64,000 nucleotides of DNA from UBA3839 sp963627995 (lineage in GTDB: Bacteria > Bacteroidota > Bacteroidia > Bacteroidales > Bacteroidaceae): NCBI GenBank assembly GCA_963627995.1, contig CAVGCV010000001.1, positions 62,001 through 126,000 of the forward strand, in the 5' to 3' direction. Position 1 is the stretch's first letter. Each line of letters opens with the position of its first letter. The translations under genes and the position numbers were made by a program. The notes below the pieces were generated by a model. It made no database searches. It was not told where the DNA came from and saw only the letters and a program-made list of their open reading frames with translations. Shown here one piece after another: positions 17,430 through 26,774 of this stretch.

Positions 17430-18377
17430 TCAGGGGACGAGGCAGGCGGCTATCAGGACGAGCGCAAGGACGGCCACGGCGCAGTTCTGTATCCGCCCGG
17501 CGGACAGGGCCGCAAAACGGCCGCCGGCGAGGGCGGCATTGACAAGGCAGAGCGGCAGGATTTCGTTGCAGTGCTGTGGCTGCGCGGCGAGAAAGAGGAA
17601 AGCGAACGCGCCTTGCAGGAGGATGACGCTGTAGTAGGCGCGCGTGCGCGTCTTGTCGAGATGGCGCGTGTGCAGGTAGTTGGCGGCGCCGAGGAGGAAC
17701 ACCGCCAGCGCAAGGAGGGCGATGAAAGCCTGCCGCCCCGTGAGCGCGGCGTAGCAGGGGGGCTGCCACGTGGCGAGCTGCGTCCAGCCCTCGAGCAGGA
17801 GGGCGGTGTGCCCAAGGACGAACGCCAGCGCCGCGAAGGCCCAGAGGGGCGCGAGCGTGCCGAGCAGCGAGGCGAGGAAGCAGCGGACTCCCATGCCGCG
17901 GAGGAGGGCCTGCGACAGCCAGAAGACGGGGACGGCGGCCAGCAGGCGGGGGAAGAGCAGCGCCCCGCATCCGAGCAGGAGATGGACGAGGAAGGCGTCC
18001 TCGGTGGCGCGGTCGTCCTGGTAGGAGCGGAAGAGGGGGAAGTAGGCCGTCGCCGCCAGCAGGAGCACCGCCTGCCCCGGCTGGAGCGGGTGCAGGAATG
18101 TGGCGGCGGCAGCCAGCAGGGCCAGCAGCGAGCCGATGGCGCGGCTGCCGGCGCGCAGCAGGACGAACGTGTTGTTGAGCTCGGTGACGGAATAGACGGC
18201 GCAGGCCCACGGCAGCAGGCCGAGCAGGACGAGCTGGGGGCGGCCGGAGAGGGCTTCCGGCAGCGTCCACTGCGAGGCTTCCATGTCCCGCAGTCCGTCG
18301 AGGAGCCACGCCAGCGCGCCGACGGCGACGGCTGCCGGCAAGGCGAAGCGCCCGGAGGCGATGGAGCGTTGGAGCAT
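17430..18377 (-). CDS. multi-pass membrane protein of unknown function
   Basis: A 315-residue very hydrophobic protein with roughly eight to ten membrane helices and only short loops. No catalytic motif is visible. Loop features include TELNNTFVLLRAGSRAIGSL near residue 70 and YFPLFRSYQDDRATEDAF near residue 115. Conserved proteins of this kind sit near purine or surface genes in other Bacteroidales, but I do not recognise a named family. It lies 49 bases after purD and 37 before yqaA, so it is part of the same message. Confidence 0.7.
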   Translation of the reverse strand: MLQRSIASGRFALPAAVAVGALAWLLDGLRDMEASQWTLPEALSGRPQLVLLGLLPWACAVYSVTELNNTFVLLRAGSRAIGSLLALLAAAATFLHPLQPGQAVLLLAATAYFPLFRSYQDDRATEDAFLVHLLLGCGALLFPRLLAAVPVFWLSQALLRGMGVRCFLASLLGTLAPLWAFAALAFVLGHTALLLEGWTQLATWQPPCYAALTGRQAFIALLALAVFLLGAANYLHTRHLDKTRTRAYYSVILLQGAFAFLFLAAQPQHCNEILPLCLVNAALAGGRFAALSAGRIQNCAVAVLALVLIAACLVP

Positions 18378-18426
18378 GGTGGACGTGTTGGAAACAGGGA
18401 GCAGGGCGGCCGGCGCGGGCCCCGGG

Positions 18427-19758
18427 TCAGAGGTCTGCGCCGATGTCGCTACGGAAATACTTCTTGGTGAACTGTATCTTCTGCGCTTCGGAGAAGGACT
18501 TCCGCAAGGCGTCGGCCTTGTCCTTCCCGTAGGAGCTGACCGCGATGACGCGTCCGCCGCTGGTCAGCACCTCGCCGTCCTGCTCCGTCGTTCCGGCGTG
18601 GAAGACGATGGCGCCGTCCACCTTGTCGGTGCCGGTGACGGGATAGCCCTTGTCGTACTTCTCGGGATAGCCGCCCGACACGAGCATCACGCACACGGCC
18701 GAGCGGGGGTCGATGTCGATCGCGCGGCTGCCGAGGTCGCCCTCGGCCACGCCCTCGAGCAAATCGACGAGGTCGCTCTTGACGCGCAGCATGACCGTCT
18801 CCGTCTCGGGGTCGCCCATGCGCACGTTGTACTCGATGACCATCGGGTCGCCGGCCTTGGCGCACGAATAGTCCCTGTCGACGCGGATGAGGCCGAAGAA
18901 GATGAAGCCCTTGTAGTCGATGCCCTCCTGCGCGAGCCCGTCGACCGTGGGGCGGATGATGCGCTCCTCCACCTTCTGCATGAACGCCGCGTCGGCAAAG
19001 GGGACTGGCGACACGCTGCCCATGCCGCCGGTGTTCAGCCCCGTGTCGTGCTCGCCGATGCGCTTGTAGTCCTTGGCCTCGGGCAGAATCTTGTAGTCCC
19101 TCCCGTCGGTCAGCACGAACACCGAGCACTCGATGCCGCTCAGGAACTCCTCGACGACAACCGTGGCGCTGGCTTGGCCGAACATGCCCCCGAGCATTTC
19201 GCGGAGCTCGCGCTTGGCCTCGTCCACCGTGGGGAGAATCAGCACGCCCTTGCCCGCGCAGAGCCCGTCGGCCTTCAGCACGTAGGGCGGCCGCAGCGTC
19301 TCGAGGAAGGCAAGCCCGTCGGCCAGCGTGTCGGCGCTGAACGTGCGGTAGGCGGCTGTCGGCACGCCGTGGCGCTGCATGAAGCCCTTGGCGAAGTCCT
19401 TGGAGCCCTCGAGCACGGCACCCGCCCTGGAGGGGCCGATGACGGGGACGCGGCACACGGCCTCGTCGCGCTTGAACTCGTCGTAGATGCCCTTCACCAA
19501 GGGGTCCTCGGGGCCGACCACCACCATGTCGATGCCCTTGTCGAGCACAAGCTGCTTCAGGGCGGCGAAGTCGTCGGCCTTGACGGCGACGTTCTCGGTG
19601 GGGGCGAAACGGTGCCCGCCCACCTTGTCGTTGTCGGCAAGGTGGGCTGTCCCGGCGTTTCCGGGGGCTATGTAGAGTTTCTCGACTTTCGGGCTTTGGC
19701 AAATCTTCCACGCCAGGGCGTGCTCGCGGCCGCCGCTGCCCAGCAATAGTAATTTCAT
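18427..19758 (-). CDS. purD: phosphoribosylamine-glycine ligase
   Basis: A 443-residue ATP-grasp enzyme that joins glycine to phosphoribosylamine in the second step of purine synthesis. The N-terminal Rossmann signature is MKLLLLGSGGREHALAWK, followed by VVVGPEDPLVKGI and the ATP-grasp loops VLKADGLCAGKGVLI, EEFLSGIECSVFVLTDG and GGMGSVSP. The metal-binding end of the fold is NVRMGDPETETVM. The length is close to the family norm of about 425-430. It is the fifth gene of the recN operon; the neighbours are not purine genes, so the grouping looks historical rather than functional. Confidence 0.97.
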   Translation of the reverse strand: MKLLLLGSGGREHALAWKICQSPKVEKLYIAPGNAGTAHLADNDKVGGHRFAPTENVAVKADDFAALKQLVLDKGIDMVVVGPEDPLVKGIYDEFKRDEAVCRVPVIGPSRAGAVLEGSKDFAKGFMQRHGVPTAAYRTFSADTLADGLAFLETLRPPYVLKADGLCAGKGVLILPTVDEAKRELREMLGGMFGQASATVVVEEFLSGIECSVFVLTDGRDYKILPEAKDYKRIGEHDTGLNTGGMGSVSPVPFADAAFMQKVEERIIRPTVDGLAQEGIDYKGFIFFGLIRVDRDYSCAKAGDPMVIEYNVRMGDPETETVMLRVKSDLVDLLEGVAEGDLGSRAIDIDPRSAVCVMLVSGGYPEKYDKGYPVTGTDKVDGAIVFHAGTTEQDGEVLTSGGRVIAVSSYGKDKADALRKSFSEAQKIQFTKKYFRSDIGADL

Positions 19759-19806
19759 GGTGCTTGTCTGTTATTGATGGTTGTTGCTCTCACGGAGCCG
19801 CGCGCG

Positions 19807-21477
19807 TCAGTCGTCGCGGCGGCGGGACGGGCGTTCCTCGTCCCCGAATCGCGGCCTCGGCCTGCGGTCGCCGTCCCAGGGCTTGCGGAACGGGCGGTCG
19901 TCCCTGCGGTCGTCGCGGCGGTCGAAAGGCCTGCGGTCGCGCCCATAGGGATTCGGCTCGCGGTCGCCGCGGAACGGGCGTTCCCTGCGGCTGGACGAGT
20001 CGTCGCGCCAGCGGTCGGCGCCGTCGTCCCTGCGGTAGCCGGCGGGGCGGTCGCCCCACTTGAAATTGTGGCGGCCCACCGCTGCGTCGCCGTCCGAGAG
20101 GGGCTTGCGCTTCCTCGGCTCGAATTTCTTGGCGTCGGGCCGCGAACGGAAGTAATGCTCGTCGTCGCGCGACCCCGTGCCGCGCCAGCCGTGCCCGTCG
20201 AACTCGCCGTCCTCGTCCTTGCGGCGATAGGGCTTGTACTTCGCGTTGCGGCTGCGCTCCTCGGCCGACTTGATGTCGACGCCCTCCATGCGGAGGTCCC
20301 TCAACTTGCCGGCAAACACCTGGTAGCGGCGGAACTCGCAGGGAAGCGCGCCGTTGTAGAGGGCGATCTTCGTGGAGGGGCGGAAGCCTATCTGGTCGAA
20401 GCACTCCTCGTGGCTGCTGAGAATCCACGCGTCGTTGCCCGCGAACGAATGCTTGAGCCGCTCGCCGATCGTCTTGTAGAGGTCGAGGATGTCGTCGGTC
20501 GTGACGCGCTCGCCATAGGGCGGATTGGTGATGATGAGGGCGGGGCGGGGCGGGATGGCCTCCGCGTCCACGTCGTCGTCGGCGACCGCCGGCTTCGGCG
20601 TCCATTCGAACTCGTAGAAATCCTGCTGCTGGACATCCACCACCTTGCCGACACCCGCGGCACGGGCATTGCCGATGGCGAAGCCAACGGCCTGCCGGTT
20701 GATGTCGAAGCCGTAAATCTTGTGGTCGAACTCGCGCTCCTGGCTGTCGTCGTTGTAAATCCGCTCCAGCAGCTCCTCGTCGAAATCCTTCCAGCGCTCA
20801 AAGCCGAACTCCTCGCGGAACACGCCCGGGTAGATGTTCTGCGCAATGAGGGCCGCCTCCACCAGGATGGTGCCGGAGCCGCAGAACGGGTCGATGAGGT
20901 CGCACTGCCCGTGCCAGCCCGCCAGCTGAATCATGCCGGCGGCCAGCACCTCGTTGAGCGGGGCCGCGCCCGACGCCTTGCGGTAGCCGCGCTTGTGGAG
21001 GCTCTCGCCCGAAGAGTCGAGCGACAGGGTCACAAGGCTCTCGGAGATGTGGACGTTGACGCGTATGTCGGGGTTGCTGATGCTGACGTTGGGGCGCTCG
21101 CCCGTCTTGTCGCGGAAGTAGTCGGCAATGGCGTCCTTCACGCGGTAGGCGACGAACTTGGAATGGCGGAAATTCTCGGAAAACACGACGGAGTCGACAA
21201 GAATCGTCTGCTTCACGTCCATGTACTCGTCCCACGGCACCTGCTTGGCCACCTCATAGACCTCGTCGGCGTCCGTCGCCCTGAACTCCTTGATGGGCTT
21301 GAGCACCTTGACGGCTGTCCGCAGGCAGAAGTTGGCGCGATAGAGCATTTCCTGGTCGCCTGTGAATGAGACCATGCGGTTGCCCGCCTTCACGTTGCTG
21401 GCCCCGAGTTTATCCAGTTCCTGTGCAAGAACCTCCTCAAGTCCCTGAAAGGTCTTTGCAATAATCTTAAACTCCAT
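19807..21477 (-). CDS. THUMP-domain rRNA N2-guanine methyltransferase (RlmL N-terminal type) with Arg/Asp-rich tail
   Basis: A 556-residue S-adenosylmethionine-dependent enzyme related to the half of RlmL that makes m2G2445 in 23S rRNA. The start is at MEFKIIAKTFQGLEEVLAQEL. A ferredoxin-like and THUMP region spans about 1-155. The methyltransferase follows, with DPFCGSGTILVEAAL (196-210), GFDINRQAV (256-264) and the catalytic NPPYG (318-322). After about residue 430 comes a 125-residue tail that no longer looks folded, made of Arg/Asp/Gly/Pro blocks such as DRRPFDRRDDRRDDRPFR. Similar tails on RNA enzymes add nonspecific RNA binding. The gene sits 23 bases after the serine acetyltransferase gene. 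Confidence 0.88.
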   Translation of the reverse strand: MEFKIIAKTFQGLEEVLAQELDKLGASNVKAGNRMVSFTGDQEMLYRANFCLRTAVKVLKPIKEFRATDADEVYEVAKQVPWDEYMDVKQTILVDSVVFSENFRHSKFVAYRVKDAIADYFRDKTGERPNVSISNPDIRVNVHISESLVTLSLDSSGESLHKRGYRKASGAAPLNEVLAAGMIQLAGWHGQCDLIDPFCGSGTILVEAALIAQNIYPGVFREEFGFERWKDFDEELLERIYNDDSQEREFDHKIYGFDINRQAVGFAIGNARAAGVGKVVDVQQQDFYEFEWTPKPAVADDDVDAEAIPPRPALIITNPPYGERVTTDDILDLYKTIGERLKHSFAGNDAWILSSHEECFDQIGFRPSTKIALYNGALPCEFRRYQVFAGKLRDLRMEGVDIKSAEERSRNAKYKPYRRKDEDGEFDGHGWRGTGSRDDEHYFRSRPDAKKFEPRKRKPLSDGDAAVGRHNFKWGDRPAGYRRDDGADRWRDDSSSRRERPFRGDREPNPYGRDRRPFDRRDDRRDDRPFRKPWDGDRRPRPRFGDEERPSRRRDD

Positions 21478-21500
21478 GATATGTGTTTGAAAATGAAAAG

Positions 21501-22385
21501 TCAAAGGTTCTTCTCCTGCGAGGCGCGCTGCTGGATTACGCGGCATCCCGCCGGCACGTCGGCCGTCACCCAGATGTTGCCTCCCACGGTCGCGCCGCGG
21601 CCGATGGTGACGCGCCCGAGAATCGTGGCGTTGGAATAAACGATGACGTTGTCCTCCAGGACGGGATGGCGGGGGATGCCCTTGATGGGGTTGCCGTCGT
21701 CGTCAAGGGGAAAGCTCTTCGCGCCCAGCGTGACCCCCTGGTAGAGCTTCACGTTGTTGCCGATGACGCACGTCTCGCCGATGACCACGCCTGTGCCGTG
21801 GTCGATGGTGAACGACTCGCCGATTTGCGCGCCGGGATGGATGTCGATGCCCGTCTCCGAATGCGCCATCTCGGTCAGCATCCGCGGAATGAGCGGCACG
21901 CCCAGCAGGAGCAGCTCATGGGCGATGCGGTAGTTGGTCAGCGCCTTGATGACGGGATAGCAGCTGATGATCTCGCCGTGGTTCTTGGCGGCCGGGTCGC
22001 CGTTGTAGGCCGCCACGACGTCCGTGGTGAGGATGTCGCGCAGGCGGGGAAGGGCGGCGATGAGCTTTTCCGTGATCGCGTCCGACAGCGCGGCGGCGTC
22101 GGGGCACTTCCCGTTCTCGTATTCCAGCCCAATCTCCACCTGCTCGCGGAGCAGCCGCGCCAGCCTGTCGACGCGCACGCCGATGTAGTATTTCAGCGTG
22201 TCGGAATAGACGGGCGTGTCGCCATAATGATACGGGAAAAGCACGTCCCGCGCAAGGTCGATGGCCTCGGCCAGTATCTTCTCCGACGGCATGCGGAACA
22301 CCTGGCTGTCCTGGCCGAACATCCGCTGCAGCGAGCCGATGCTGGCCAGGCGCTCCACCGCCGACGTAATAACCGTGTGTCTCAT
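21501..22385 (-). CDS. serine O-acetyltransferase (EpsC-type)
   Basis: A 294-residue left-handed beta-helix acyltransferase, the first step of cysteine synthesis from serine and acetyl-CoA. The N-terminal helical domain (1-165) has VYSDTLKYYIGVRVDRLARLL. The hexapeptide region (about 185-275) has GIDIHPGAQIGESFTIDHGTGVVIGETCVIGNNVKLYQGVTLGA, with the conserved Asp/His pair in DHGTG. The length fits the EpsC/plasmid-type branch rather than short CysE. The start codon overlaps the stop of the preceding gene as ATGA, so translation is probably coupled. Confidence 0.92.
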   Translation of the reverse strand: MRHTVITSAVERLASIGSLQRMFGQDSQVFRMPSEKILAEAIDLARDVLFPYHYGDTPVYSDTLKYYIGVRVDRLARLLREQVEIGLEYENGKCPDAAALSDAITEKLIAALPRLRDILTTDVVAAYNGDPAAKNHGEIISCYPVIKALTNYRIAHELLLLGVPLIPRMLTEMAHSETGIDIHPGAQIGESFTIDHGTGVVIGETCVIGNNVKLYQGVTLGAKSFPLDDDGNPIKGIPRHPVLEDNVIVYSNATILGRVTIGRGATVGGNIWVTADVPAGCRVIQQRASQEKNL

Positions 22386-24139
22386 TTCAGATAGGTGTCA
22401 ATCAGTTCCCGGGCGGTCTCGTCGCCCAGCGAGACGGCTTTCTCCAAGCATTCCCGCGCCTGCGCCTTCTCCCCCTTTTGGATGAGCGCGTAGCCCATGA
22501 TGCGGTAGGCGTCGGGCATCTCGCCGTCCAGGGCCAGGCACTGCCGGGCGGCGGCGACGCACTCGTCGAGCATGTTCACGCGCAGCAGGATGGCGCTCTT
22601 CTCCACGAGGTAGAGCGGCTCTTGCGGGGCGTTCTGGATGGCGAGGCCGATGTCGTCGAGCGCCTGCTGGAACATCCGCGCCTTCACCTCCAGCTGCGAG
22701 CGGTCGTAGTAGAAGCTCGCATTGACCTTGTTGTTGCTCAGGTAGCAGTACTGGTTGTAGTCGAGCACCGCGTGGCGGTACTTCCCGGCAGCCGCATGAA
22801 GCTGGCCGCGCCGCATCACATAGCCGGCCGCCTCCTTGGGCACGGGCGCCGGGAACAGGGCCAGCGCCGAGTCCATCATCTCAATCTGGACGGCAAGGCT
22901 GTCGCCCGCCGCCTCGTGCGCCAAGCTGGCCGCGTAGTAGGTGGCCGGCGCGCGGTGCGGGCCGGCGTTCACCTCGTCGTAGATGGCCAAGGCCGCACGG
23001 TAGTCCTTCTTCGCCACCAGCATCTGCGCCTTCTCCAGGCGGTAGCCCAGCACGCGGGCCTCCGCGTCCCCGTCGCCCGCCACGGCCTGCGTCCCGCCGA
23101 TGGCCTGGTCGATGTGCGCTATCGCCAGGTCGTAGGTCCACTTGTCGTACTTCGGCTCGGGCTGGTAAAGCAGTTTCGTGTACATCACCTGCGCCACCTT
23201 GGCGTGTGCCGCACTCTTGTCGTCCGCCAGCCTCAGGTAGGCCTGCAGGTCGCTGTCGGCCTCGTCGAAGCGGTGGAGGTCGGCCAGGGGCGTGGCGCGG
23301 CGGTAATAGCCCTCGGCGTTCGACGGATAGGTCTGCACGAACAGGTCCAGCAGGTCGAGATACTCCTCGTTGCCCGCCGAGCGCGACTTGAAGTAGAGGT
23401 ACACCAGTGCCTCCTCCACCGTTTTCGGAAGCCCCTTCCTGAGAAAGATGTTGCCCAGCGCCCGCGAGGCCGACTTCGTCTGGATGGCGGCGATGGACAG
23501 GTCCTTCCCGAAGCCGGCGTCCACCGCGTAGCTTCTTCCCCCGATGGGCGACTGCACCAGCCCCAGCAGGGAGCCGTCCTCGGCAAAGAGCGCGGCGCCC
23601 GTGTACTTGTCGTCAAACGCCGGCGACAGCGTGTAGTAGGCGTACTTCTCCTCCACCACGTCCTTCTTCTCTATCGTCGCGGACGGGCAGGTCGCCACCC
23701 TGCCCTTGGAAAAGCCCAGGGCATAGACGCGCGCCCCCTCGCCGGCCCTCGCCGGGGAGGGGGCCGTCAGTGCCGGGGTCTTCTTCACGCCAACGCTGAA
23801 CAGCACGACCCCGTACGCGTCGTCAGCCCCCAGGACGCGCTCCACGGGAGCCCTCCTGCCGCCCTGGTCAACCACCACGCCGCTATAGGCGCCGCGGAAC
23901 AGCGCGTAGTCGGCGATGGCCGTTCCGTCGCCGCCGACGTACACGCCCGTGCCGCTGCGCAGCAACTCGTTGTTCTTGTCGTAGGTCAGCACAGAAACAA
24001 TCGCTTTCTGCGCCTTTGCCGCCCATTTCGGCGCCGCCGCCTCGCGCTCCTGCGCAAGGGCCGCGACGGGGGCAAGCCCCAGCAGCCACAGCGCCAGGAG
24101 GGAAACTCGTCGTATGTTCATGACTGTCCGTCGTCTCAT
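22382..24139 (-). CDS. exported TPR protein with degenerate trypsin-like domain
   Basis: A 585-residue protein. The start at 24139 overlaps the recN stop as ATGA; a second Met six codons later (MNIRRVSLLALWLLGLAPVAALAQ) would do equally well for export. Residues 35-230 have the strand pattern of an S1 (HtrA-like) protease: SVLTYDKNNELLRSGTGVYVGGDG and VERVLGADDAYGVVLFSV. However, the histidine position reads ADYALF and the serine motif reads TGAALFAEDGS instead of GNSGGP, so it is probably not a peptidase. Residues 260-585 are TPR pairs (YPSNAEGYYRRATPLADLHRFDEADSDL and KGEKAQARECLEKAVSLGD). The same arrangement is widespread in Bacteroidales without a known role. Confidence 0.75.
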   Translation of the reverse strand: MRRRTVMNIRRVSLLALWLLGLAPVAALAQEREAAAPKWAAKAQKAIVSVLTYDKNNELLRSGTGVYVGGDGTAIADYALFRGAYSGVVVDQGGRRAPVERVLGADDAYGVVLFSVGVKKTPALTAPSPARAGEGARVYALGFSKGRVATCPSATIEKKDVVEEKYAYYTLSPAFDDKYTGAALFAEDGSLLGLVQSPIGGRSYAVDAGFGKDLSIAAIQTKSASRALGNIFLRKGLPKTVEEALVYLYFKSRSAGNEEYLDLLDLFVQTYPSNAEGYYRRATPLADLHRFDEADSDLQAYLRLADDKSAAHAKVAQVMYTKLLYQPEPKYDKWTYDLAIAHIDQAIGGTQAVAGDGDAEARVLGYRLEKAQMLVAKKDYRAALAIYDEVNAGPHRAPATYYAASLAHEAAGDSLAVQIEMMDSALALFPAPVPKEAAGYVMRRGQLHAAAGKYRHAVLDYNQYCYLSNNKVNASFYYDRSQLEVKARMFQQALDDIGLAIQNAPQEPLYLVEKSAILLRVNMLDECVAAARQCLALDGEMPDAYRIMGYALIQKGEKAQARECLEKAVSLGDETARELIDTYLK

Positions 24140-25818
24140 TTCAGATTCATATTCAGCAGCGCGCGCGCGTTCTCCAAGGCCGCGTCCGTCAGCGTCTCGC
24201 CGCTCAGCATGTGGGCTATCTCCTCCACCCGCTCTTCGGGCGAAAGGGCCTTGACGTGCGAGGTCGTGGCGTCCGCGCCGTCCTCCTTGTACACCTTGTA
24301 GTGCGCCCGTCCCCGCGCGGCAATCTGCGGCAGGTGGGTGATGCTGACGACCTGGCGGCGCCCGCTGCCCATCTCCTCCATGATGCGCGCCATCTTCTCC
24401 GCGATGCCGCCCGACACGCCCGTGTCGATTTCGTCGAAGATGATGGTCGGCAGGTTCGCCTCGCTGGCCGTCAGCGCCTTCAGCGACAGCATCACGCGGG
24501 CAATCTCGCCGCCCGACGCCACGTCCGCCACGTTCTGCAGCCGGCCGTTCTTGTTCGCCGAAAAGAGGAAAGCCACGGTGTCGGCGCCCGACGGCGCGAG
24601 CCGCGACACGTCGGACTCCACCTCCACGCGGAACCTCGCGTTCGGCATGCCCAGCGGCCTCAGGCTCTCCTCCATCCGTCGCTCCACGTCGGCGGCCGCC
24701 TGCCGGCGCGCGTCCGACAGTTCGGCGGCCAGCTCCCCGGCCTGCTGTCGCAGGACGTCGCGCTGCCGCCGCAGCCGCGCCAGCTCCTCGTCGCCATGGT
24801 CGATGAGCGCGAGCTTCCGCCCCAAGTCCTCGCCAATGCGCACCAGCTCCTCCACGCTGTCCACGCGGTGCCTCTGCTCCAAGGCGTAGATCTCGCCCAG
24901 CCGCCCATGCACCTGCTCCAGCCGCCGCGGGTCGCACTCCACGCGCTCCGCCGCCGAGTCCAGCTCGTCGGCCACGTCCTTCAGCTCTATATAGCACGAC
25001 TCGATGCGCGCGGACAGCTCCGCCGCCGGCGGGAACTTCGGCCCGACGCCGCGCAGGGCGGAGGCGGCCAGCCTCAGCCGCTGCAACACGTCGGCCTCGT
25101 CGTCGCCGCTGCTCCGCACGCTCTCGCCGGCGCGGAACAGTTCCTGCCTGATCTCCTCGCTGTGCTCCAGCATCCGGGCCTCGGCCTCCAGCTCCTCCTG
25201 CTCGCCCTCGCGCAGCCGCAGCTGCTCAATCTGGGCGAACTGGAAGCGCAGGTAGTCCTCCTCTTCCTTGCTCCGCCTCATCTGCTCCTGCGCCTGCTCC
25301 AAGGCGCGCTCCGCCTCGCGCAGCTGCCCGTAGGCCAGCCCGTAGCGCGACAGGCGGCCAGCCTGCCCGGCCACCGTGTCGAGCACGCCGAGCTGGAAGT
25401 CCTCGCGTCCCAGCAGCAGGTTCTGGTGCTGCGAGTGGATGTCCACCAGCCGGTCGCCCAAGTCCTTGAGCACCGCCAGCGACGCGGGCGTGTCGTTGAT
25501 GAAGGCGCGGCTCTTGCCGGCCGGCGTTATCTCGCGGCGCACGACGCACTCCCGCCCGTCGAAGTCCAGCTCGTTCGCAGAAAAGAACGCGTCCAGCCCG
25601 TAGGACGACACGTCGAAGACGGCCTCGACCACACAACGCCGCGCCCCGTCCTTCACGGCGCGCGTGTCCGCCCGCTGTCCGCGGAGCAGGCCGATGGCCC
25701 CGAGGATGATGGACTTCCCGGCGCCCGTCTCACCCGTGACCACAGAGAATCCGCCGTGCAGCTCGATGTCCAGCTGCTCAATCAGCGCATAATTCTCTAT
25801 GTGCAGCGACTTTATCAT
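24136..25818 (-). CDS. recN: DNA repair protein RecN
   Basis: A 560-residue SMC-like ATPase that acts on DNA double-strand breaks. The start at MIKSLHIENYALIEQLDIEL is the canonical RecN N-terminus; a longer in-frame start would add 40 unrelated residues. The Walker A is VTGETGAGKSIILGAI, and the signature region and Walker B are near the C-terminus (DVASGGEIARVMLSLKAL and PTIIFDEIDTGVSGGIAEKMARIM). Between them lies a coiled coil (about 155-370) with the heptad-like EEEDYLRFQFAQIEQLRLREGEQEEL. It is the first gene of a seven-gene operon with its own promoter 31 bases upstream. Confidence 0.97.
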   Translation of the reverse strand: MIKSLHIENYALIEQLDIELHGGFSVVTGETGAGKSIILGAIGLLRGQRADTRAVKDGARRCVVEAVFDVSSYGLDAFFSANELDFDGRECVVRREITPAGKSRAFINDTPASLAVLKDLGDRLVDIHSQHQNLLLGREDFQLGVLDTVAGQAGRLSRYGLAYGQLREAERALEQAQEQMRRSKEEEDYLRFQFAQIEQLRLREGEQEELEAEARMLEHSEEIRQELFRAGESVRSSGDDEADVLQRLRLAASALRGVGPKFPPAAELSARIESCYIELKDVADELDSAAERVECDPRRLEQVHGRLGEIYALEQRHRVDSVEELVRIGEDLGRKLALIDHGDEELARLRRQRDVLRQQAGELAAELSDARRQAAADVERRMEESLRPLGMPNARFRVEVESDVSRLAPSGADTVAFLFSANKNGRLQNVADVASGGEIARVMLSLKALTASEANLPTIIFDEIDTGVSGGIAEKMARIMEEMGSGRRQVVSITHLPQIAARGRAHYKVYKEDGADATTSHVKALSPEERVEEIAHMLSGETLTDAALENARALLNMNLK

Positions 25819-25848
25819 CTCTCTTCGCCCTCTTGCAAAATATGCGTG

Positions 25849-25856
25849 CAAAGATA
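25849..25856 (-). promoter_or_regulatory. promoter of the recN operon
   Basis: The minus strand reads TATCTTTG, followed by C, a perfect -7 element 31 bases before the ATG at 25818. No clear -33 element is visible. Confidence 0.65.
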
Positions 25857-26045
25857 CGAAAATTATCCGAACGGCTCTCTTTTCCTCCGAATCCTGACCC
25901 GCGGAGGCGGAAAAAGTCCGGCCCCGCAGCGTGCGCACCCATCCCCCCGGAGCGGAGACGGCGGGAAAAGGGCGGACGCCAGCCTGCGCGCAGCGCTCCC
26001 CGGCCTGACAAAAAAGCCGAATTTAACATATTTTGTTCCGCAGTG

Positions 26046-26077
26046 TTTGACCTGCTGTTTTGAAATCTGTAATTTTG
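26046..26077 (+). promoter_or_regulatory. promoter of the SPOR lipoprotein gene
   Basis: TTTG at 26046-26049 and TAATTTTG at 26070-26077 are separated by 20 bases. This is a textbook Bacteroidota promoter with both elements perfect, about 38 bases before the ATG. Confidence 0.8.
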
Positions 26078-26114
26078 CAGACAGAATCCATTATTTTCCA
26101 CTTATTCGTTGATT

Positions 26115-26588
26115 ATGAAAAAGAACCTCTTTATCGGTCTCTCGCTTGCGGCGCTCGTCATGCTCGCCGGTTGCAAGTCGAAAGAAAGCAACTACAAGAA
26201 GGCATACGAGCAGGCGAAGGCGCAGGAGCTCGCCCAGCAGCAGGCGGAGACGCCGCCCGTGTCCGTCACGCCCGTGGCGGCGGCGCAGCAGGCGGCGCCC
26301 GTCGAGACCAGCTCGAACGTGCGCTCCGAGCGGCTGAACGTCATGAACGGCGGCACGCTGAAGGCCTACAACGTGGTGTGCGGCTCGTTCTCCAAGGCCG
26401 ACAACGCCAGCAACCTCCGCAACGCCCTGGTGAACGCCGGCTACAGCGCGCAGGTGGCGCAGAACCCCGACACGGGCATGTACCGCGTCATCGCCACGTC
26501 GTTCGACGACGAGGCGTCGGCACGCACGTCGCTCAGCTCGCTCCGCGCCGTCTACAAGGACGCGTGGCTGTTGCGCCGCAGCTACTAA
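26115..26588 (+). CDS. SPOR-domain lipoprotein
   Basis: A 157-residue lipoprotein. The signal sequence ends in the lipobox LAGC with Cys20 (MKKNLFIGLSLAALVMLAGCKSK). A Gln/Ala-rich linker with many KA and QQ pairs (25-75) leads to a C-terminal SPOR domain (about 82-157, LKAYNVVCGSFSKADNASNLRNAL and GMYRVIATSFDD). SPOR domains bind denuded glycan strands of septal peptidoglycan, so the protein probably localises to division sites on the inner face of the outer membrane. It has its own strong promoter and a classical terminator and is a single-gene transcript. Confidence 0.88.
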   Translation: MKKNLFIGLSLAALVMLAGCKSKESNYKKAYEQAKAQELAQQQAETPPVSVTPVAAAQQAAPVETSSNVRSERLNVMNGGTLKAYNVVCGSFSKADNASNLRNALVNAGYSAQVAQNPDTGMYRVIATSFDDEASARTSLSSLRAVYKDAWLLRRSY

Positions 26589-26636
26589 GCCGGCACGCGC
26601 GCAGGGGGCTGCCGCACGCGCGGCAATACGCACCGG

Positions 26637-26672
26637 GAGGGGCCGTGTCGTTCCGACACGGCCTCTCGTTTT
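26637..26672 (+). terminator. rho-independent terminator after the SPOR lipoprotein
   Basis: The stem GGCCGTGTCG/CGACACGGCC with a three-base loop (26641-26663), extended by a few outer pairs, is followed by TCTCGTTTTTT. It ends 84 bases after the stop codon. Confidence 0.85.
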
Positions 26673-26774
26673 TTCCGGCCCCCGACGCAGGCAGAAGCGC
26701 GGGAAAGGGACGCGCGGCAGCGCAACGAAGCGGCCCTGCGGGAGGCCGGCGTCAGCGCGGCTTTCCGCTGTTTT

